Source: Pleurocapsa minor GSE-CHR-MK 17-07R
Lineage (GTDB): Bacteria > Chloroflexota > Anaerolineae > Aggregatilineales > Phototrophicaceae
Assembly: GCA_019359125.1 (NCBI GenBank)
Contig: JAHHHY010000001.1
Span: 744,001-808,000 of the forward strand
DNA: 64,000 nt
Direction of reading: 5' to 3'
The translations under genes were made by a program, and so were the position numbers. Positions 21,336-30,091 of this stretch are shown here, piece after piece. Numbering within the stretch: the stretch's first letter is position 1; every line of letters begins with the position of its first letter. The notes below the pieces were generated by a model that did not search any database, was not told the origin of the DNA, and saw nothing but the letters and a program-made list of their open reading frames with translations.

Positions 21336-21512
21336 CCTGCTGAAAAATACCCACCATGCCGTGTGCACGGAGTCTCGGACCTACATAAGTAGGTGGGAAC
21401 TCTATCGGCGTTGGGGTCTTGGCTCAGGCCTATCACCTTACCGCTACATTGGTGCTCCCGAAATTCGGGTGTTGGCCCGGGACGTTGTCGCACAATCACG
21501 GGCACAGCAGGT
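21336..21512 (-). ncRNA. Structured RNA gene, candidate 6S RNA
   Basis: A 390-bp gene-free gap holds a complete minus-strand RNA unit of about 177 nt with its own promoter and terminator. The ends pair: CCTGCTG (21336-21342) with CAGCAGG (21505-21511), continuing through GCCGTG/CACGG. Inside lies a bubble whose 3' side (in RNA sense) carries an ACCTAC-ATAA-GTAGGT hairpin. An apical arm is closed by GGCC/GGCC with a CCCGAA/TTCGGG hairpin. A closing stem, a central bubble with a 3'-side hairpin and an apical stem at about 180 nt is the architecture of 6S RNA, which binds sigma-70 RNA polymerase. There is no SRP-type GGTCAGG/GGAA signature and no open frame of note. The 6S identity is an inference from shape. 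Confidence 0.55.
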
Positions 21513-21518
21513 CACTCT

Positions 21519-21547
21519 GTTATACCAACGTCACGAGGTAGTGTAAA
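21519..21547 (-). promoter_or_regulatory. Promoter of the structured RNA
   Basis: On the minus strand TTTACA (21542-21547), exactly 17 nt, TATAAC (21519-21524). It is one of the best sigma-70-type promoters in the window and places the start at about 21512, precisely at the base of the predicted RNA stem. Confidence 0.75.
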
Positions 21548-21658
21548 GGTTAGCTTCAGCGGAAAGCCTGTCATGGAGTCTTAACTTGTGCGCTTTGGAC
21601 GAAAATTCTAGAATACGCCATCAATCGGGGTAGTAATTCTCTGTGGAAGGGTATGCAC

Positions 21659-22348
21659 ATGAAATTCAAACTGAACGTGTTTCTGGCGGAACTGCTGGGG
21701 ACATTTATTCTGGTATTTATTGGCGCGCTGGCCGTGCTGGTCACCAACAACCCGGGCAATGTGGGCACGCTGGCGGTGATTATCCCGGCGCTGGCCCACG
21801 GGCTGGTGCTGGTGGGTCTGATTTATATGTTTGGCCACCACAGCGGCGCGCAGTTCAATCCAGCGGTCACCGCCGGGCTGGTGGTGGGCGGCAAGCTGCC
21901 TATCGCAGAGGCCGTGCAGAACTGGATCGCCCAGATTGTGGGCGCGCTGGTGGCTGGCTTTCTGGTCGTGGCAGTCGCCAATGGCACCGGTATCGCGGAA
22001 TACGCGGGCGTCGCGGGCGAAACGACCGGCGTGCTCACCTCCAGCAGCCTGATCCTGGCTGGCGTGGTCGAGCTGATTCTGACGTTCATCCTGGTCACCG
22101 TGGTCTATCAGGCGGCCGTGTATGGCAAGGCGGGCAATCTGGCGGGTGTTGCCATTGGCTTCACACTGGCTGGCTGCATCGCCGCGACGGGAACATTAAC
22201 GGGCGCCTCACTCAATCCGGCGCGCACCCTGGGGCCAGCCATCGCCGGCGGCAACTTCGATTATGTGCCGGTGTACCTGATCGCAATTTTCGCGGGCGGC
22301 ATCCTGGCTGGCGTCGTCAATACGATGTTCCTCAAGCCGACGAACTAA
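21659..22348 (+). CDS. Aquaporin-family (MIP) channel
   Basis: A 229-residue, six-helix channel for water or small neutral solutes. Both half-helix signatures are present: GAQFNPAVTAG (about residue 68) and GASLNPARTLGPA (about 185). The duplicated AEF/NPA layout is standard. The Arg after the second NPA is present, and the compact length with no glycerol-type Asp insertion favours an AqpZ-like water channel over GlpF. ATG 21659 is preferred to the ATG two codons upstream because AAGG is eight bases before it. TTGTGC-N17-TAGAAT upstream (about 21588-21616) is a plausible promoter. Confidence 0.93.
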   Translation: MKFKLNVFLAELLGTFILVFIGALAVLVTNNPGNVGTLAVIIPALAHGLVLVGLIYMFGHHSGAQFNPAVTAGLVVGGKLPIAEAVQNWIAQIVGALVAGFLVVAVANGTGIAEYAGVAGETTGVLTSSSLILAGVVELILTFILVTVVYQAAVYGKAGNLAGVAIGFTLAGCIAATGTLTGASLNPARTLGPAIAGGNFDYVPVYLIAIFAGGILAGVVNTMFLKPTN

Positions 22349-22372
22349 GTATTTCCAGCGCAGTACGGCGGT

Positions 22373-22412
22373 AAAAAAACAGCCCCGGCCTTTTCAGACC
22401 GGGGCTGTTTTT
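22373..22412. terminator. Bidirectional terminator between the MIP gene and aspS
   Basis: Stem ACAGCCCCGG/CCGGGGCTGT (22379-22388, 22399-22408) flanked by an A-run on the left and a T-run on the right, so it can terminate both convergent genes. Confidence 0.85.
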
Positions 22413-22429
22413 CTGACCTGAACAATAGA

Positions 22430-24226
22430 TTACTTCTCCGGATCGGGCACCGTCGTGCGGATGTACAGCTCGTCAAGCTGTTTCTGCTCGGCAGGTGACG
22501 GCGCACCAGCCATGATGTCGGCACCCGCCTGCGTCTTCGGGAAGGCAATCACTTCGCGGATGTTCGGCTCACCAGCCAGCACCATCACCAGTCGGTCGAT
22601 GCCCGAGGCGATGCCACCATGCGGGGGTACGCCATATTCAAACGCTTCCAGCATATGCCCGAACTGCTCACGCGCGTTTTCCGGCGTCTGGCCAATCAGC
22701 GGGAAAATCTTCTCCTGAATTTCGCGGCTGGCGATGCGGATGCTGCCGCCCGCGACTTCATAGCCGTTGCAGGCCAGGTCATACTGCGAACCACGCGCCT
22801 TGCCGGGGTCAGTATCCAGCAGCGGCAGGTCTTCCGGCAGCGGCATGGTAAACATGTGCTGCGACGGATCCCAGCGCTTTTCGTCTTCGTTCCAGTAGAA
22901 CATCGGGAAGTCGATGATCCAGCCGAAGGCCAGCTTTTCAGGGTCATTCAGCCCCAGCTCGCGCGCGATGTGCTGGCGCAGCACGTCAGTGACCGCCCAG
23001 ACTGTTTCACGTTTGTCGCTGATGAACAGCAGCATGTCGCCGCCCTGCGCTTCGGTTCGTTCCACCAACGCCAGCACCTGATCGACTGTGAAATACTTGC
23101 CGATGGGGCCCTTCATTTCGCCCGATTCATCTTCGGGCAGCGTCACCCAGGCGAGGCCTTTGGCCCCTGCCCCACGCGCCATTGTCTCCAGTTCTTCGGC
23201 CAGCTTGCGCAGTGCAGTGCCGCTGCGCTTGCCCAGGCCAGGCGCACGCAGCACCTTGACCGGCTTGCCCTCAGCGACATTGTTCACAAATACCGGGAAG
23301 CCGCTCTTTCCCGCAATATCCGAGACATCGACGGCGGCCAGGTCGTAGCGCAGGTCTGGTTTGTCCGATCCATATTTCTCCATCGCATCCTCATAGCGGA
23401 TGCGCGGGAACGGCTTGAACATCGGCGTCTTGCCCGCCACTTTTTCGACGATGTCGATCATCAGGGCTTCGATCAGCGCCATGATGTCATCACGCTCGAC
23501 AAAGCTCATCTCCAGGTCAAGCTGGGTGAATTCCGGCTGGCGGTCGCCGCGCAGGTCCTCGTCGCGGAAACAGCGCGCGATCTGGAAATAGCGCTCGTAA
23601 CCGGCCACCATGAGCAGCTGCTTGAGCTGCTGCGGGCTTTGCGGCAGCGCATAAAATGAGCCGGGGTTCAGGCGGCTGGGCACGAGAAAGTCGCGTGCGC
23701 CTTCCGGCGTGGTCTTAAACAGGATCGGCGTCTCAACCTCGACAAAGCCCTGCTCATCCAGGTAATCGCGGATGAACTTCACGACCTTGTGGCGCAGCAC
23801 AATATTGCGCTGCATGCGCTGGCGGCGCAGGTCGAGATAGCGATACTTCATGCGCGCCGTCTCATCCACCTTGCTGTCCTGGTTGATGTAGAACGGGGGC
23901 GTCTTGCTCGGGTTCAGCAGCACAATTTCGGTGGCCACCAGCTCGATATCGCCAGTATCCAGGCCAGAATTCCGCGTGCCTTCAGGGCGCAGGCGCACTT
24001 CGCCACGAACCTGTGCGACATACTCATTGCGGAGTTTCTCGGCGACTTCATGCGCCTGCGCGGAATTTTCCTGATTCACCACCACCTGGGTGATACCCCA
24101 GCGATCGCGCAGGTCAATAAAGACGACGCCGCCCTGGTCACGGCGGGTATTGACCCAACCGGCCAGCGTGACCACCTTACCCGCATGTTCTGCCCGCAGT
24201 TCGCCGCAGTTGTGCGTCTTTAACAT
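22430..24226 (-). CDS. aspS: Aspartyl-tRNA synthetase
   Basis: Charges tRNA-Asp (or tRNA-Asp/Asn in non-discriminating forms). A 598-residue class II synthetase of bacterial type: OB-fold anticodon domain ([20 protein letters not shown]), motif 2 region [20 protein letters not shown], the bacterial GAD insertion (about 290-415), and motif 3 [16 protein letters not shown]. The start is ATG 24226, with GAGGG before it; an upstream in-frame extension has no family similarity. Whether it is discriminating cannot be read from these motifs, and no gatCAB genes are in the window. Confidence 0.96.
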   Translation of the reverse strand: MLKTHNCGELRAEHAGKVVTLAGWVNTRRDQGGVVFIDLRDRWGITQVVVNQENSAQAHEVAEKLRNEYVAQVRGEVRLRPEGTRNSGLDTGDIELVATEIVLLNPSKTPPFYINQDSKVDETARMKYRYLDLRRQRMQRNIVLRHKVVKFIRDYLDEQGFVEVETPILFKTTPEGARDFLVPSRLNPGSFYALPQSPQQLKQLLMVAGYERYFQIARCFRDEDLRGDRQPEFTQLDLEMSFVERDDIMALIEALMIDIVEKVAGKTPMFKPFPRIRYEDAMEKYGSDKPDLRYDLAAVDVSDIAGKSGFPVFVNNVAEGKPVKVLRAPGLGKRSGTALRKLAEELETMARGAGAKGLAWVTLPEDESGEMKGPIGKYFTVDQVLALVERTEAQGGDMLLFISDKRETVWAVTDVLRQHIARELGLNDPEKLAFGWIIDFPMFYWNEDEKRWDPSQHMFTMPLPEDLPLLDTDPGKARGSQYDLACNGYEVAGGSIRIASREIQEKIFPLIGQTPENAREQFGHMLEAFEYGVPPHGGIASGIDRLVMVLAGEPNIREVIAFPKTQAGADIMAGAPSPAEQKQLDELYIRTTVPDPEK

Positions 24227-24312
24227 AATTCCGCCCTCGATATGTTCGGTGTATGAGGAGTTGACAGGGTGGTAAGGATAGCACGCAGAAAAACTAAAAT
24301 AAAGCGTAGCCA

Positions 24313-24344
24313 ATAAAAACAGCGCATTGTCGCCAATGCGCTGT
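24313..24344 (-). terminator. Terminator of the DUF4870-like gene
   Basis: On the minus strand ACAGCGCATT/AATGCGCTGT forms a 10-bp stem (24319-24344) followed by TTTTTATT. It lies after the stop at 24371 and before aspS. Confidence 0.75.
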
Positions 24345-24370
24345 CACAATTGCAGGGATGCCGTCAGGAA

Positions 24371-25189
24371 TCAGGCGACTGTGTTCAGGTAGCTGCCCGC
24401 CAGCTGTCGGTCAACAAAGCGGCCGATGAACGGCAGGCTGTAATCGCGGCCATTGTAGGTCTCGATAGCGGCGATGGTGGACAGAATCACGCCAGCCACC
24501 GGCAGCAGCGAGACGACCAGGCCGCCCAGCGCCGTCACGCCCAGCCAGACCGGCAGCAGCACAAAGCCGATCAGCACCAGGCACAGCACGATGATGATGA
24601 GCAACGCGATCACCGCGACGACCACCCCCACCAGCCCGAAGACCGCCACGCCGATGGTGGCCACCAGTTGCAGCACGAATGCCTGCAGCGAGTGGAATGC
24701 CACAAAGTTCGACTTTGTGCGGAAGACGAAATAGATCACCAGCGGGATGAACACCGTCAGCGGCAGCAGCATCCCGCCGGAGAATGCGCCGGCCAGCACG
24801 GTCAGCCAGATGCTGGCGTGTGCCAGCGCCGCCCACAGGCGCTCATCCTGGGTCGTAGTCGAGCCATTGTAGCTGAGCGGTGCGCCACGGCGGGACTTCT
24901 CCCACAAAGCGCCGGCGCGCTCGCCAAAACCGGGACGATCCATCTTCGGCTTCTCGCCAAACTTGGGCTTCTCAGGCATGGCGTCAGCTTCCTGACGGCT
25001 GTAGCGGCGCTCGTATTCGCGCACCACTGCTTCCTGGTCAGCACTGCTGGTATCCGCGGGCGGCGGCGCAGAAGCCGGACCACCACTCAGGCGGGACACA
25101 CGCTGGTCATCGCCCTTATTGCCCAGATCGCCAAACAGCGCTTCGTCATCGATGGGGAAATCGTCTGGACGCTGTGTATTATCAGTCAT
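24371..25189 (-). CDS. DUF4870/Tic20-like membrane protein
   Basis: A 272-residue protein. The first 110 residues are charged, Pro-rich and probably disordered and cytoplasmic. The rest has four to five hydrophobic helices, with ERLWAALAHASIWL and NFVAFHSLQAFVLQL, the two signature helices of the DUF4870 (Tic20-like) family, whose function is unknown. The start ATG 25189 has GAGGG eight bases upstream. It is monocistronic, with a good terminator downstream, and diverges from the gene pair at 25285. Confidence 0.75.
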   Translation of the reverse strand: MTDNTQRPDDFPIDDEALFGDLGNKGDDQRVSRLSGGPASAPPPADTSSADQEAVVREYERRYSRQEADAMPEKPKFGEKPKMDRPGFGERAGALWEKSRRGAPLSYNGSTTTQDERLWAALAHASIWLTVLAGAFSGGMLLPLTVFIPLVIYFVFRTKSNFVAFHSLQAFVLQLVATIGVAVFGLVGVVVAVIALLIIIVLCLVLIGFVLLPVWLGVTALGGLVVSLLPVAGVILSTIAAIETYNGRDYSLPFIGRFVDRQLAGSYLNTVA

Positions 25190-25284
25190 GATGCATACCC
25201 TCGAAATGATGCCGATTGTCGGTAAACTAGGGTTATCGATTCGTTACAATGACTTATACGCATGTTGGATGTAAAGAGTTGCGC

Positions 25285-25539
25285 ATGAATATCATGCAAT
25301 CTGCAAAGCAATTGCTCAGCACGATCACGAAGCCCGATTATGCCCTGACCAAGCGCCACCTTGGCCTGCTGCTGGTAGTCATCGGCGTCGCTGGCTTCGT
25401 CGGCATCCTCGGCATCGATGTGCTGGATGTGGGCCGTGAAGGGGGCATCGGCCCGGCGCAGCAGCTGGCGCTGGCCGGATGCGCCGCGCTGGCCCTGCTT
25501 GGCCTGACCCTTATTCCGCTGGGAGACACCCCCGCATGA
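25285..25539 (+). CDS. Small two-helix membrane protein, unknown
   Basis: An 84-residue protein with two predicted membrane helices (about 28-46 and 60-78). ATG 25285 is chosen over an ATG at 25249 because a TACAAT -10-like element at 25245-25250 would lie inside the longer version. Its stop overlaps the ATG of the GT39-type gene (ATGA), so the two are translationally coupled and it may be a partner subunit or membrane chaperone of that transferase. No family recognised. Confidence 0.6.
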   Translation: MNIMQSAKQLLSTITKPDYALTKRHLGLLLVVIGVAGFVGILGIDVLDVGREGGIGPAQQLALAGCAALALLGLTLIPLGDTPA

Positions 25540-27182
25540 CCACGCGCGTCCTGCCACAAACTCAGCCAGTCGTTTCGCCCCGTCCGCTTCAGCTCTTTCA
25601 CCGCGTGCTGATGGGCGGCGCGCTGCTGGTGCTGCTTGGCTATTTTGCCGTGTATGTCGCCTTTGCCGCAAATCTCATCCAGTTCCCCTTCGATTATGAT
25701 CAGGGGGAAGGCTTTGAGCTGGTCGATACGATCATGTTCAGCCAGGGCCAATGGCCGTATCAGGATACGGACACCTTTCCGTTTTACAGCAGCAACTATC
25801 CCCCATTATTCCATGTGATTGCCGCGCCGTTCGTATGGCTGTTCGGGCCTGGTTACTGGTACGGCAGGCTGCTTGGATTTCTGGGCACGCTGATTACCGC
25901 TGCGGCGATTGGCTATGCGGTTTATCGGGAGGGGGGCAGCCGCACGATTGGGGTGCTGTCTGCGCTGGCCTTTCTGGCCTCCAATACGGTTTACCACATT
26001 GGGCCGCTGTTCCGCCAGCACATGACCATGGTGATGTTCGAGACGCTGGCCGCCGTCATCCTGGCGCGCGCCTGCGATATCCCCGACCAGCGTCAGAGGC
26101 GTATCGCGCTGGGGCTGGGGCTGGTCGCGATTTTGTGTGCGGGATATACCAAGCAGCTTGCCTATGCCACTGCGGGTGCTGCGTGCCTGTTCCTGTTCAT
26201 TCGCGGGCCACGCCGGGCGATCATTTGGACGGCCATTCTGGGCGTCATCGGCGGCGCGATCTTCCTGTGGCTGAATATCGCTACAAACGGCCAGTGGTGG
26301 CTGCAAACGATTTCCGCGAACGTGAACGAATTTTATGCCGACCAGACGATCGGTCTGTACCGGCTGTGGTTCAGCCTGCACGGCTTCCTGATCGTGCCGG
26401 CCGCCCTGCTGGTCGTCTATGAACTGTATTTTTCACGGCTGTCTTTCTACAGCGTGTGGTTCATCGCGGCGGTGGCCAATGCCGCGCTGTCGGGCAAATG
26501 GGGCGCCGGCGACAGCTATTTCGCCACCAGCATCGCGGCCATGTGCATCCTCAGCGGGATCTTCGCAGCGCGCAGTATTCGCGCAGACTGGACGTTCCCG
26601 GACAACTATCTCACGCGCGGGGTGATCGCCCCGCTGCGGCGGGCAGCCCCGGCGCTGGCGATGATCGCGCTGATCGTCGTGCCGCTTGGATACCTGGGCT
26701 ATGCGCGGGCGACGCTGAAGATGCCCACCGATGGGGCTTTTGCCCCGATTGCGACCGTGCTGGGGCTGACGCCCAACGCGGATAACAACTTCTACGACTC
26801 GGCCGGACGCATCGCGGGCGGCTATGCCGATATCGGGCATTTCACATCGCAGGCGGATATTGACGCGGGCTGGCGCATTGTCGAGCGGGTACGTCAGGCG
26901 CCTGGACTGGTGTTAAGCGAGGAAGCGGCCTTCACCATCTACGCAGACCGACCCGTCATCACCAATCCCACGCAGCTGCTCAATCTGTGGCTGAACAATC
27001 AGTGGGATTCAAGCGAGCTGGTGGGCATGCTGGAAAATCGTGAGTTTGGGCTGATCGTGCTGCGCGCGCAGTTCTATCCCACCGACGTGCTGATCGCGAT
27101 TGGCCAGCACTACGAGCAGGTGGACAGCATCTTCATGAACGGCTTCGACTATCTGCTCTGGGAGCCGATTAACCCGGCTTAG
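25536..27182 (+). CDS. GT39-like polytopic membrane glycosyltransferase
   Basis: A 548-residue membrane protein with about 11 hydrophobic segments. After the first helix an extracytoplasmic loop contains FDYDQGEGFEL, an acidic motif at the position of the catalytic Asp of GT-C enzymes of the ArnT/PMT type. A second-loop FYSSNYPPLFH motif is also typical of that group. The C-terminal approximately 120 residues are soluble, as in the family. It is coupled to the 84-residue membrane protein upstream. Substrate unknown. It shares topology with the protein at 1034 but has ordinary local GC content. Confidence 0.75.
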   Translation: MTTRVLPQTQPVVSPRPLQLFHRVLMGGALLVLLGYFAVYVAFAANLIQFPFDYDQGEGFELVDTIMFSQGQWPYQDTDTFPFYSSNYPPLFHVIAAPFVWLFGPGYWYGRLLGFLGTLITAAAIGYAVYREGGSRTIGVLSALAFLASNTVYHIGPLFRQHMTMVMFETLAAVILARACDIPDQRQRRIALGLGLVAILCAGYTKQLAYATAGAACLFLFIRGPRRAIIWTAILGVIGGAIFLWLNIATNGQWWLQTISANVNEFYADQTIGLYRLWFSLHGFLIVPAALLVVYELYFSRLSFYSVWFIAAVANAALSGKWGAGDSYFATSIAAMCILSGIFAARSIRADWTFPDNYLTRGVIAPLRRAAPALAMIALIVVPLGYLGYARATLKMPTDGAFAPIATVLGLTPNADNNFYDSAGRIAGGYADIGHFTSQADIDAGWRIVERVRQAPGLVLSEEAAFTIYADRPVITNPTQLLNLWLNNQWDSSELVGMLENREFGLIVLRAQFYPTDVLIAIGQHYEQVDSIFMNGFDYLLWEPINPA

Positions 27183-28546
27183 GTGCCCCAGCCAAACGGA
27201 TTGGTATCGCGCACCTTGGCCGCACTCAGGCTGATTGGTTTGCGCTGCTTCAGGAAATCACTCTCGGAATTGATCTGACGCAGCAGGCTGGTCACAGATT
27301 CGTTCAGCATATAGGGCGTCACGACAGTCTGATGCGCATGGGCCGCCAGCATGCGGGCATGCAGCGCGACTTCGCGCACAAACGCGCCCGGCTGATTCAC
27401 CAGGTACGGCACCACCGTGCTGTGATCCTGTGACCAGTGATCGCCCATATAATGCTTCAGCATCTTCTCCGCCTGAACTTCGTCCTGAATCGGCGGCACG
27501 ATGAAAATGCGATCGAGGCGACCGGGGCGCTTGGCGATGCGTTCGTCGATGGCTTCGGGATAATTCGTAGTTGCCAGCAGCAGCGCGCCACGCGGGTTGT
27601 TCGGGCTTTCGATGCCATCCAGCACATTGAGGATGCGCGCCTTGTCGTCCCCCTGAAGATAAGCGTCCAGTTCCTCGACAATCAGCAGCACGGGAAACTT
27701 GGCCGCGCTGACGGCCATCAGCGCGCGCTGGATCTTCTCAAACGACGCGCCATCGCGGTCAGAGCCGGAGACATACACAACCACCCGTTTGCGGTCGATC
27801 GCCAGCTTGGCCATCGCCGCACACAGCATCGTCTTGCCCGTGCCGGGAATGCCGGCCAGCAGCAGCTTGCGAAACGGCGGCAGCTTCAGCTCGCGATAGA
27901 TGCCTACGCCGCGGGTGAAAAAAGCTTCCATATCATCAAGCAGCGTCGACTTCAGCGCATCGGGCAGGATGACATCTTCCCAGTCGACAGCAGGCTCAAA
28001 GAACGTCTCACTGCCGCCGACGATATACACGTCGCGGCGGCGGCGAATCGGCGGACGCACCACGCGCATACACATCAGTTCAAACGACGCCCAGCTTTCC
28101 AGGCGCTCTTCCGGCACCAGGGCAATGGCGATCAGGTCGCGCGAGTTATCGCCCAGATACGTGCAGGCATACACCACGTCATATTCACGCCCGATGTCGT
28201 CCCTGAAATGAAACAGGTACGCCCCTGCCCCGGAGGTCAGCACCATCTGATTGCCGCGCGTGCCAAAGTCGCTGATGGGCACGACTACCGGGCAGTCCAT
28301 CGCTTCCATGCCCACAAACTTCGACTTGCCTTTCAGCCTGCGTCCGGGCCGCACCTGATGATGCGCGACGCGGTTGGCACACTCAATCGTCGCCCACAGC
28401 GGCACAAAAGACTGGTCAGGGTAATGCCCCTCCCAGTATTCTTTTGCCCACAGCACCAGGCGTTCATACAGAAGCTGCGAGGCCGCTTCTGATTCATTGG
28501 AGGAAGACGCAGGGGTCATCGGGGTCGTTCTTCGCTTTACGGTCAT
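27179..28546 (-). CDS. AAA+ ATPase with a variant Walker B
   Basis: A 455-residue protein. Residues 1-215 form a novel-looking N-terminal region; the single AAA+ module follows. Walker A is LLAGIPGTGKT (about 228-238). Walker B reads LLIVEELD, so the Mg-coordinating Asp of the usual DE pair is Glu while the catalytic Glu remains. Sensor 1 (LLATTNYPEAID) and an arginine-finger block (KRPGRLDR) are intact, the latter as in FtsH/Cdc48-type ATPases. No protease domain is present. The ATG follows a TATAAT by only six bases, so the mRNA is probably leaderless. It diverges from the deacetylase-family gene. Confidence 0.8.
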   Translation of the reverse strand: MTVKRRTTPMTPASSSNESEAASQLLYERLVLWAKEYWEGHYPDQSFVPLWATIECANRVAHHQVRPGRRLKGKSKFVGMEAMDCPVVVPISDFGTRGNQMVLTSGAGAYLFHFRDDIGREYDVVYACTYLGDNSRDLIAIALVPEERLESWASFELMCMRVVRPPIRRRRDVYIVGGSETFFEPAVDWEDVILPDALKSTLLDDMEAFFTRGVGIYRELKLPPFRKLLLAGIPGTGKTMLCAAMAKLAIDRKRVVVYVSGSDRDGASFEKIQRALMAVSAAKFPVLLIVEELDAYLQGDDKARILNVLDGIESPNNPRGALLLATTNYPEAIDERIAKRPGRLDRIFIVPPIQDEVQAEKMLKHYMGDHWSQDHSTVVPYLVNQPGAFVREVALHARMLAAHAHQTVVTPYMLNESVTSLLRQINSESDFLKQRKPISLSAAKVRDTNPFGWGT

Positions 28547-28552
28547 GCGGCT

Positions 28553-28558
28553 ATTATA
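28553..28558 (-). promoter_or_regulatory. -10 box giving a probably leaderless AAA+ mRNA
   Basis: TATAAT on the minus strand is followed by AGCCGC and then the ATG at 28546. Transcription would begin at or next to the A of the start codon. A weak TTCTGA lies 17 nt upstream as -35. Confidence 0.6.
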
Positions 28559-28601
28559 ATCGTTTCCGGCATTATCAGAATAAGTACTTTAGAAAGCCAC
28601 T

Positions 28602-29633
28602 ATGTCCACACTGTACGTCACTCATCCGCGCTGTGTTGAGCATCACCTGACAGAGCATCCTGAACATGCCGGGCGCATTCGCGCGGTATGGAAGCGCATG
28701 GACGAATCCGGACTGCTGCCGCGCCTCGTGAGCAAACAGGCATCCGCCGCGACCGACGCGCAGGTCGCCGCCATCCACGACCGCGATTACCTGAAGCTGC
28801 TGGCGCGCACCGGCAGTCAGGATCGCATCCTGCATCTGGACGCCGACACCTACATCACCCCTGCCTCCAACGACGTTGCCTATCTTTCGGCTGGCGGCAT
28901 GGTGGACGCGGTGGATGGCGTGCTGTCAGGCACGGTGGACAACGCGCTGGTCGTCACCCGTCCGCCCGGCCATCATGCCATCGGCCCACGCGGCATGGGC
29001 TTCTGCCTGCTGAACAATGTCGCCATTGGCGCCCAGCATGCCATCGACGCCTATGGCCTGAAGCGCGTCCTGATCGTCGACTACGACGTGCATCACGGCA
29101 ACGGCACCGATGATATCTTCACTGCCCGGCCGGACGTGTTCTTCGTCAGCACGCACCAGTATCCGCTGTATCCCATGTCAGGCGTCACCACCGATATTGG
29201 CACTGGTGACGGACGGGGCTATACGCTTAATGTGCCAATGCCGCGCTTTTGCGGCGACAGCAACTATGCCCGCGTCTTTGACGAAGTCATCCTCCCCGCC
29301 GCGCGGCGCTACCAACCAGAGCTGGTGATCGTCTCGGCAGGCTATGATGCGCACTGGGCCGACCCGCTGGCCAACATGCAGCTCACGCTGAACGGCTTCG
29401 CTGCGCTGGGCCAGAAGCTGAAGGCGCTGGCCGACGACACCTGCGGCGGGAAAATCATCTTCGCCATGGAAGGCGGCTACTACGTCGAGGCGCTGGCCTA
29501 CGGGCTGGTCAATGTCGCCCGCATCCTGCTGGGGGACGCGCCCCAGGATCCGTTGGGAGAGCCAGATCAGGCGCGACCAGAGCCGAATATCAGCCCGCTG
29601 ATTACCGAGCTGAAAACGCTGCATAATTTATAG
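28602..29633 (+). CDS. Histone deacetylase-family (class II-like) amidohydrolase
   Basis: A 343-residue zinc deacetylase of the arginase/deacetylase fold. Bacterial members act on acetylated polyamines, proteins or small molecules. The active-site set is complete: RPPGHHA (tandem His), IVDYDVHHGNGT (zinc Asp and His), SAGYDAHWADPL (zinc Asp) and EGGYY (transition-state Tyr). The gene starts at ATG 28602 with AGAAAG upstream. The neighbour is a divergent AAA+ gene, and there is no acetoin or polyamine operon context to name the substrate. Confidence 0.92.
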   Translation: MSTLYVTHPRCVEHHLTEHPEHAGRIRAVWKRMDESGLLPRLVSKQASAATDAQVAAIHDRDYLKLLARTGSQDRILHLDADTYITPASNDVAYLSAGGMVDAVDGVLSGTVDNALVVTRPPGHHAIGPRGMGFCLLNNVAIGAQHAIDAYGLKRVLIVDYDVHHGNGTDDIFTARPDVFFVSTHQYPLYPMSGVTTDIGTGDGRGYTLNVPMPRFCGDSNYARVFDEVILPAARRYQPELVIVSAGYDAHWADPLANMQLTLNGFAALGQKLKALADDTCGGKIIFAMEGGYYVEALAYGLVNVARILLGDAPQDPLGEPDQARPEPNISPLITELKTLHNL

Positions 29634-29642
29634 TCAGGTGCG

Positions 29643-30089
29643 CTAATCGATTGGCTGATTTTCCTCATCCGCTGTCGCGCTGCTGCGATGCTCGAACATC
29701 TTGACGATCACCAGCACGAACCAGATCATCAGGGTGGTCGTCATGGCCAGAAACCACGCGCCCACCCCCACTGCCATGCCCATCGCCGCAGTCACCCAGA
29801 TGCTGGCGGCGGTGGTGATGCCGCGCACGCTGTTCTTGTATTTCAGGATGGCGCCTGCGCCCAGGAAGCCCAGACCGGGCAAAATCTGCGAGGCTACACG
29901 GGCTGGGTCACCGCCCGAAAACCCGTAAACCGACAGCGCAGTAAACAGGCAGGCACCAGATGCGATCAGCATATGCGTGCGCACACCCGCGCCAAATTTC
30001 TTGCGCTCGCGGTCCAGGCCGATCAAGCTCCCCAACACGCAGGCCAGCAGCAGGCGCAGAGCGATTTCAAACTGTGTTTCCAGAGTCAC
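29643..30089 (-). CDS. MgtC/SapB-family membrane protein
   Basis: A 148-residue protein with four hydrophobic helices. LGSLIGLDRERKKFGAGVRTHMLIASGA and LGFLGAGAILK are the family core (motif lengths shown are in two parts: LGSLIGLDRERK and GAGVRTHMLI). Members occur in Mg transport operons or as small virulence and envelope proteins. The GTG start at 30089 lies two bases after the stop of the dynamin-like gene, so it is the third gene of that operon. The role beside dynamins is unknown; both act at membranes. Confidence 0.85.
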   Translation of the reverse strand: MTLETQFEIALRLLLACVLGSLIGLDRERKKFGAGVRTHMLIASGACLFTALSVYGFSGGDPARVASQILPGLGFLGAGAILKYKNSVRGITTAASIWVTAAMGMAVGVGAWFLAMTTTLMIWFVLVIVKMFEHRSSATADEENQPID

Positions 30090-30091
30090 GA

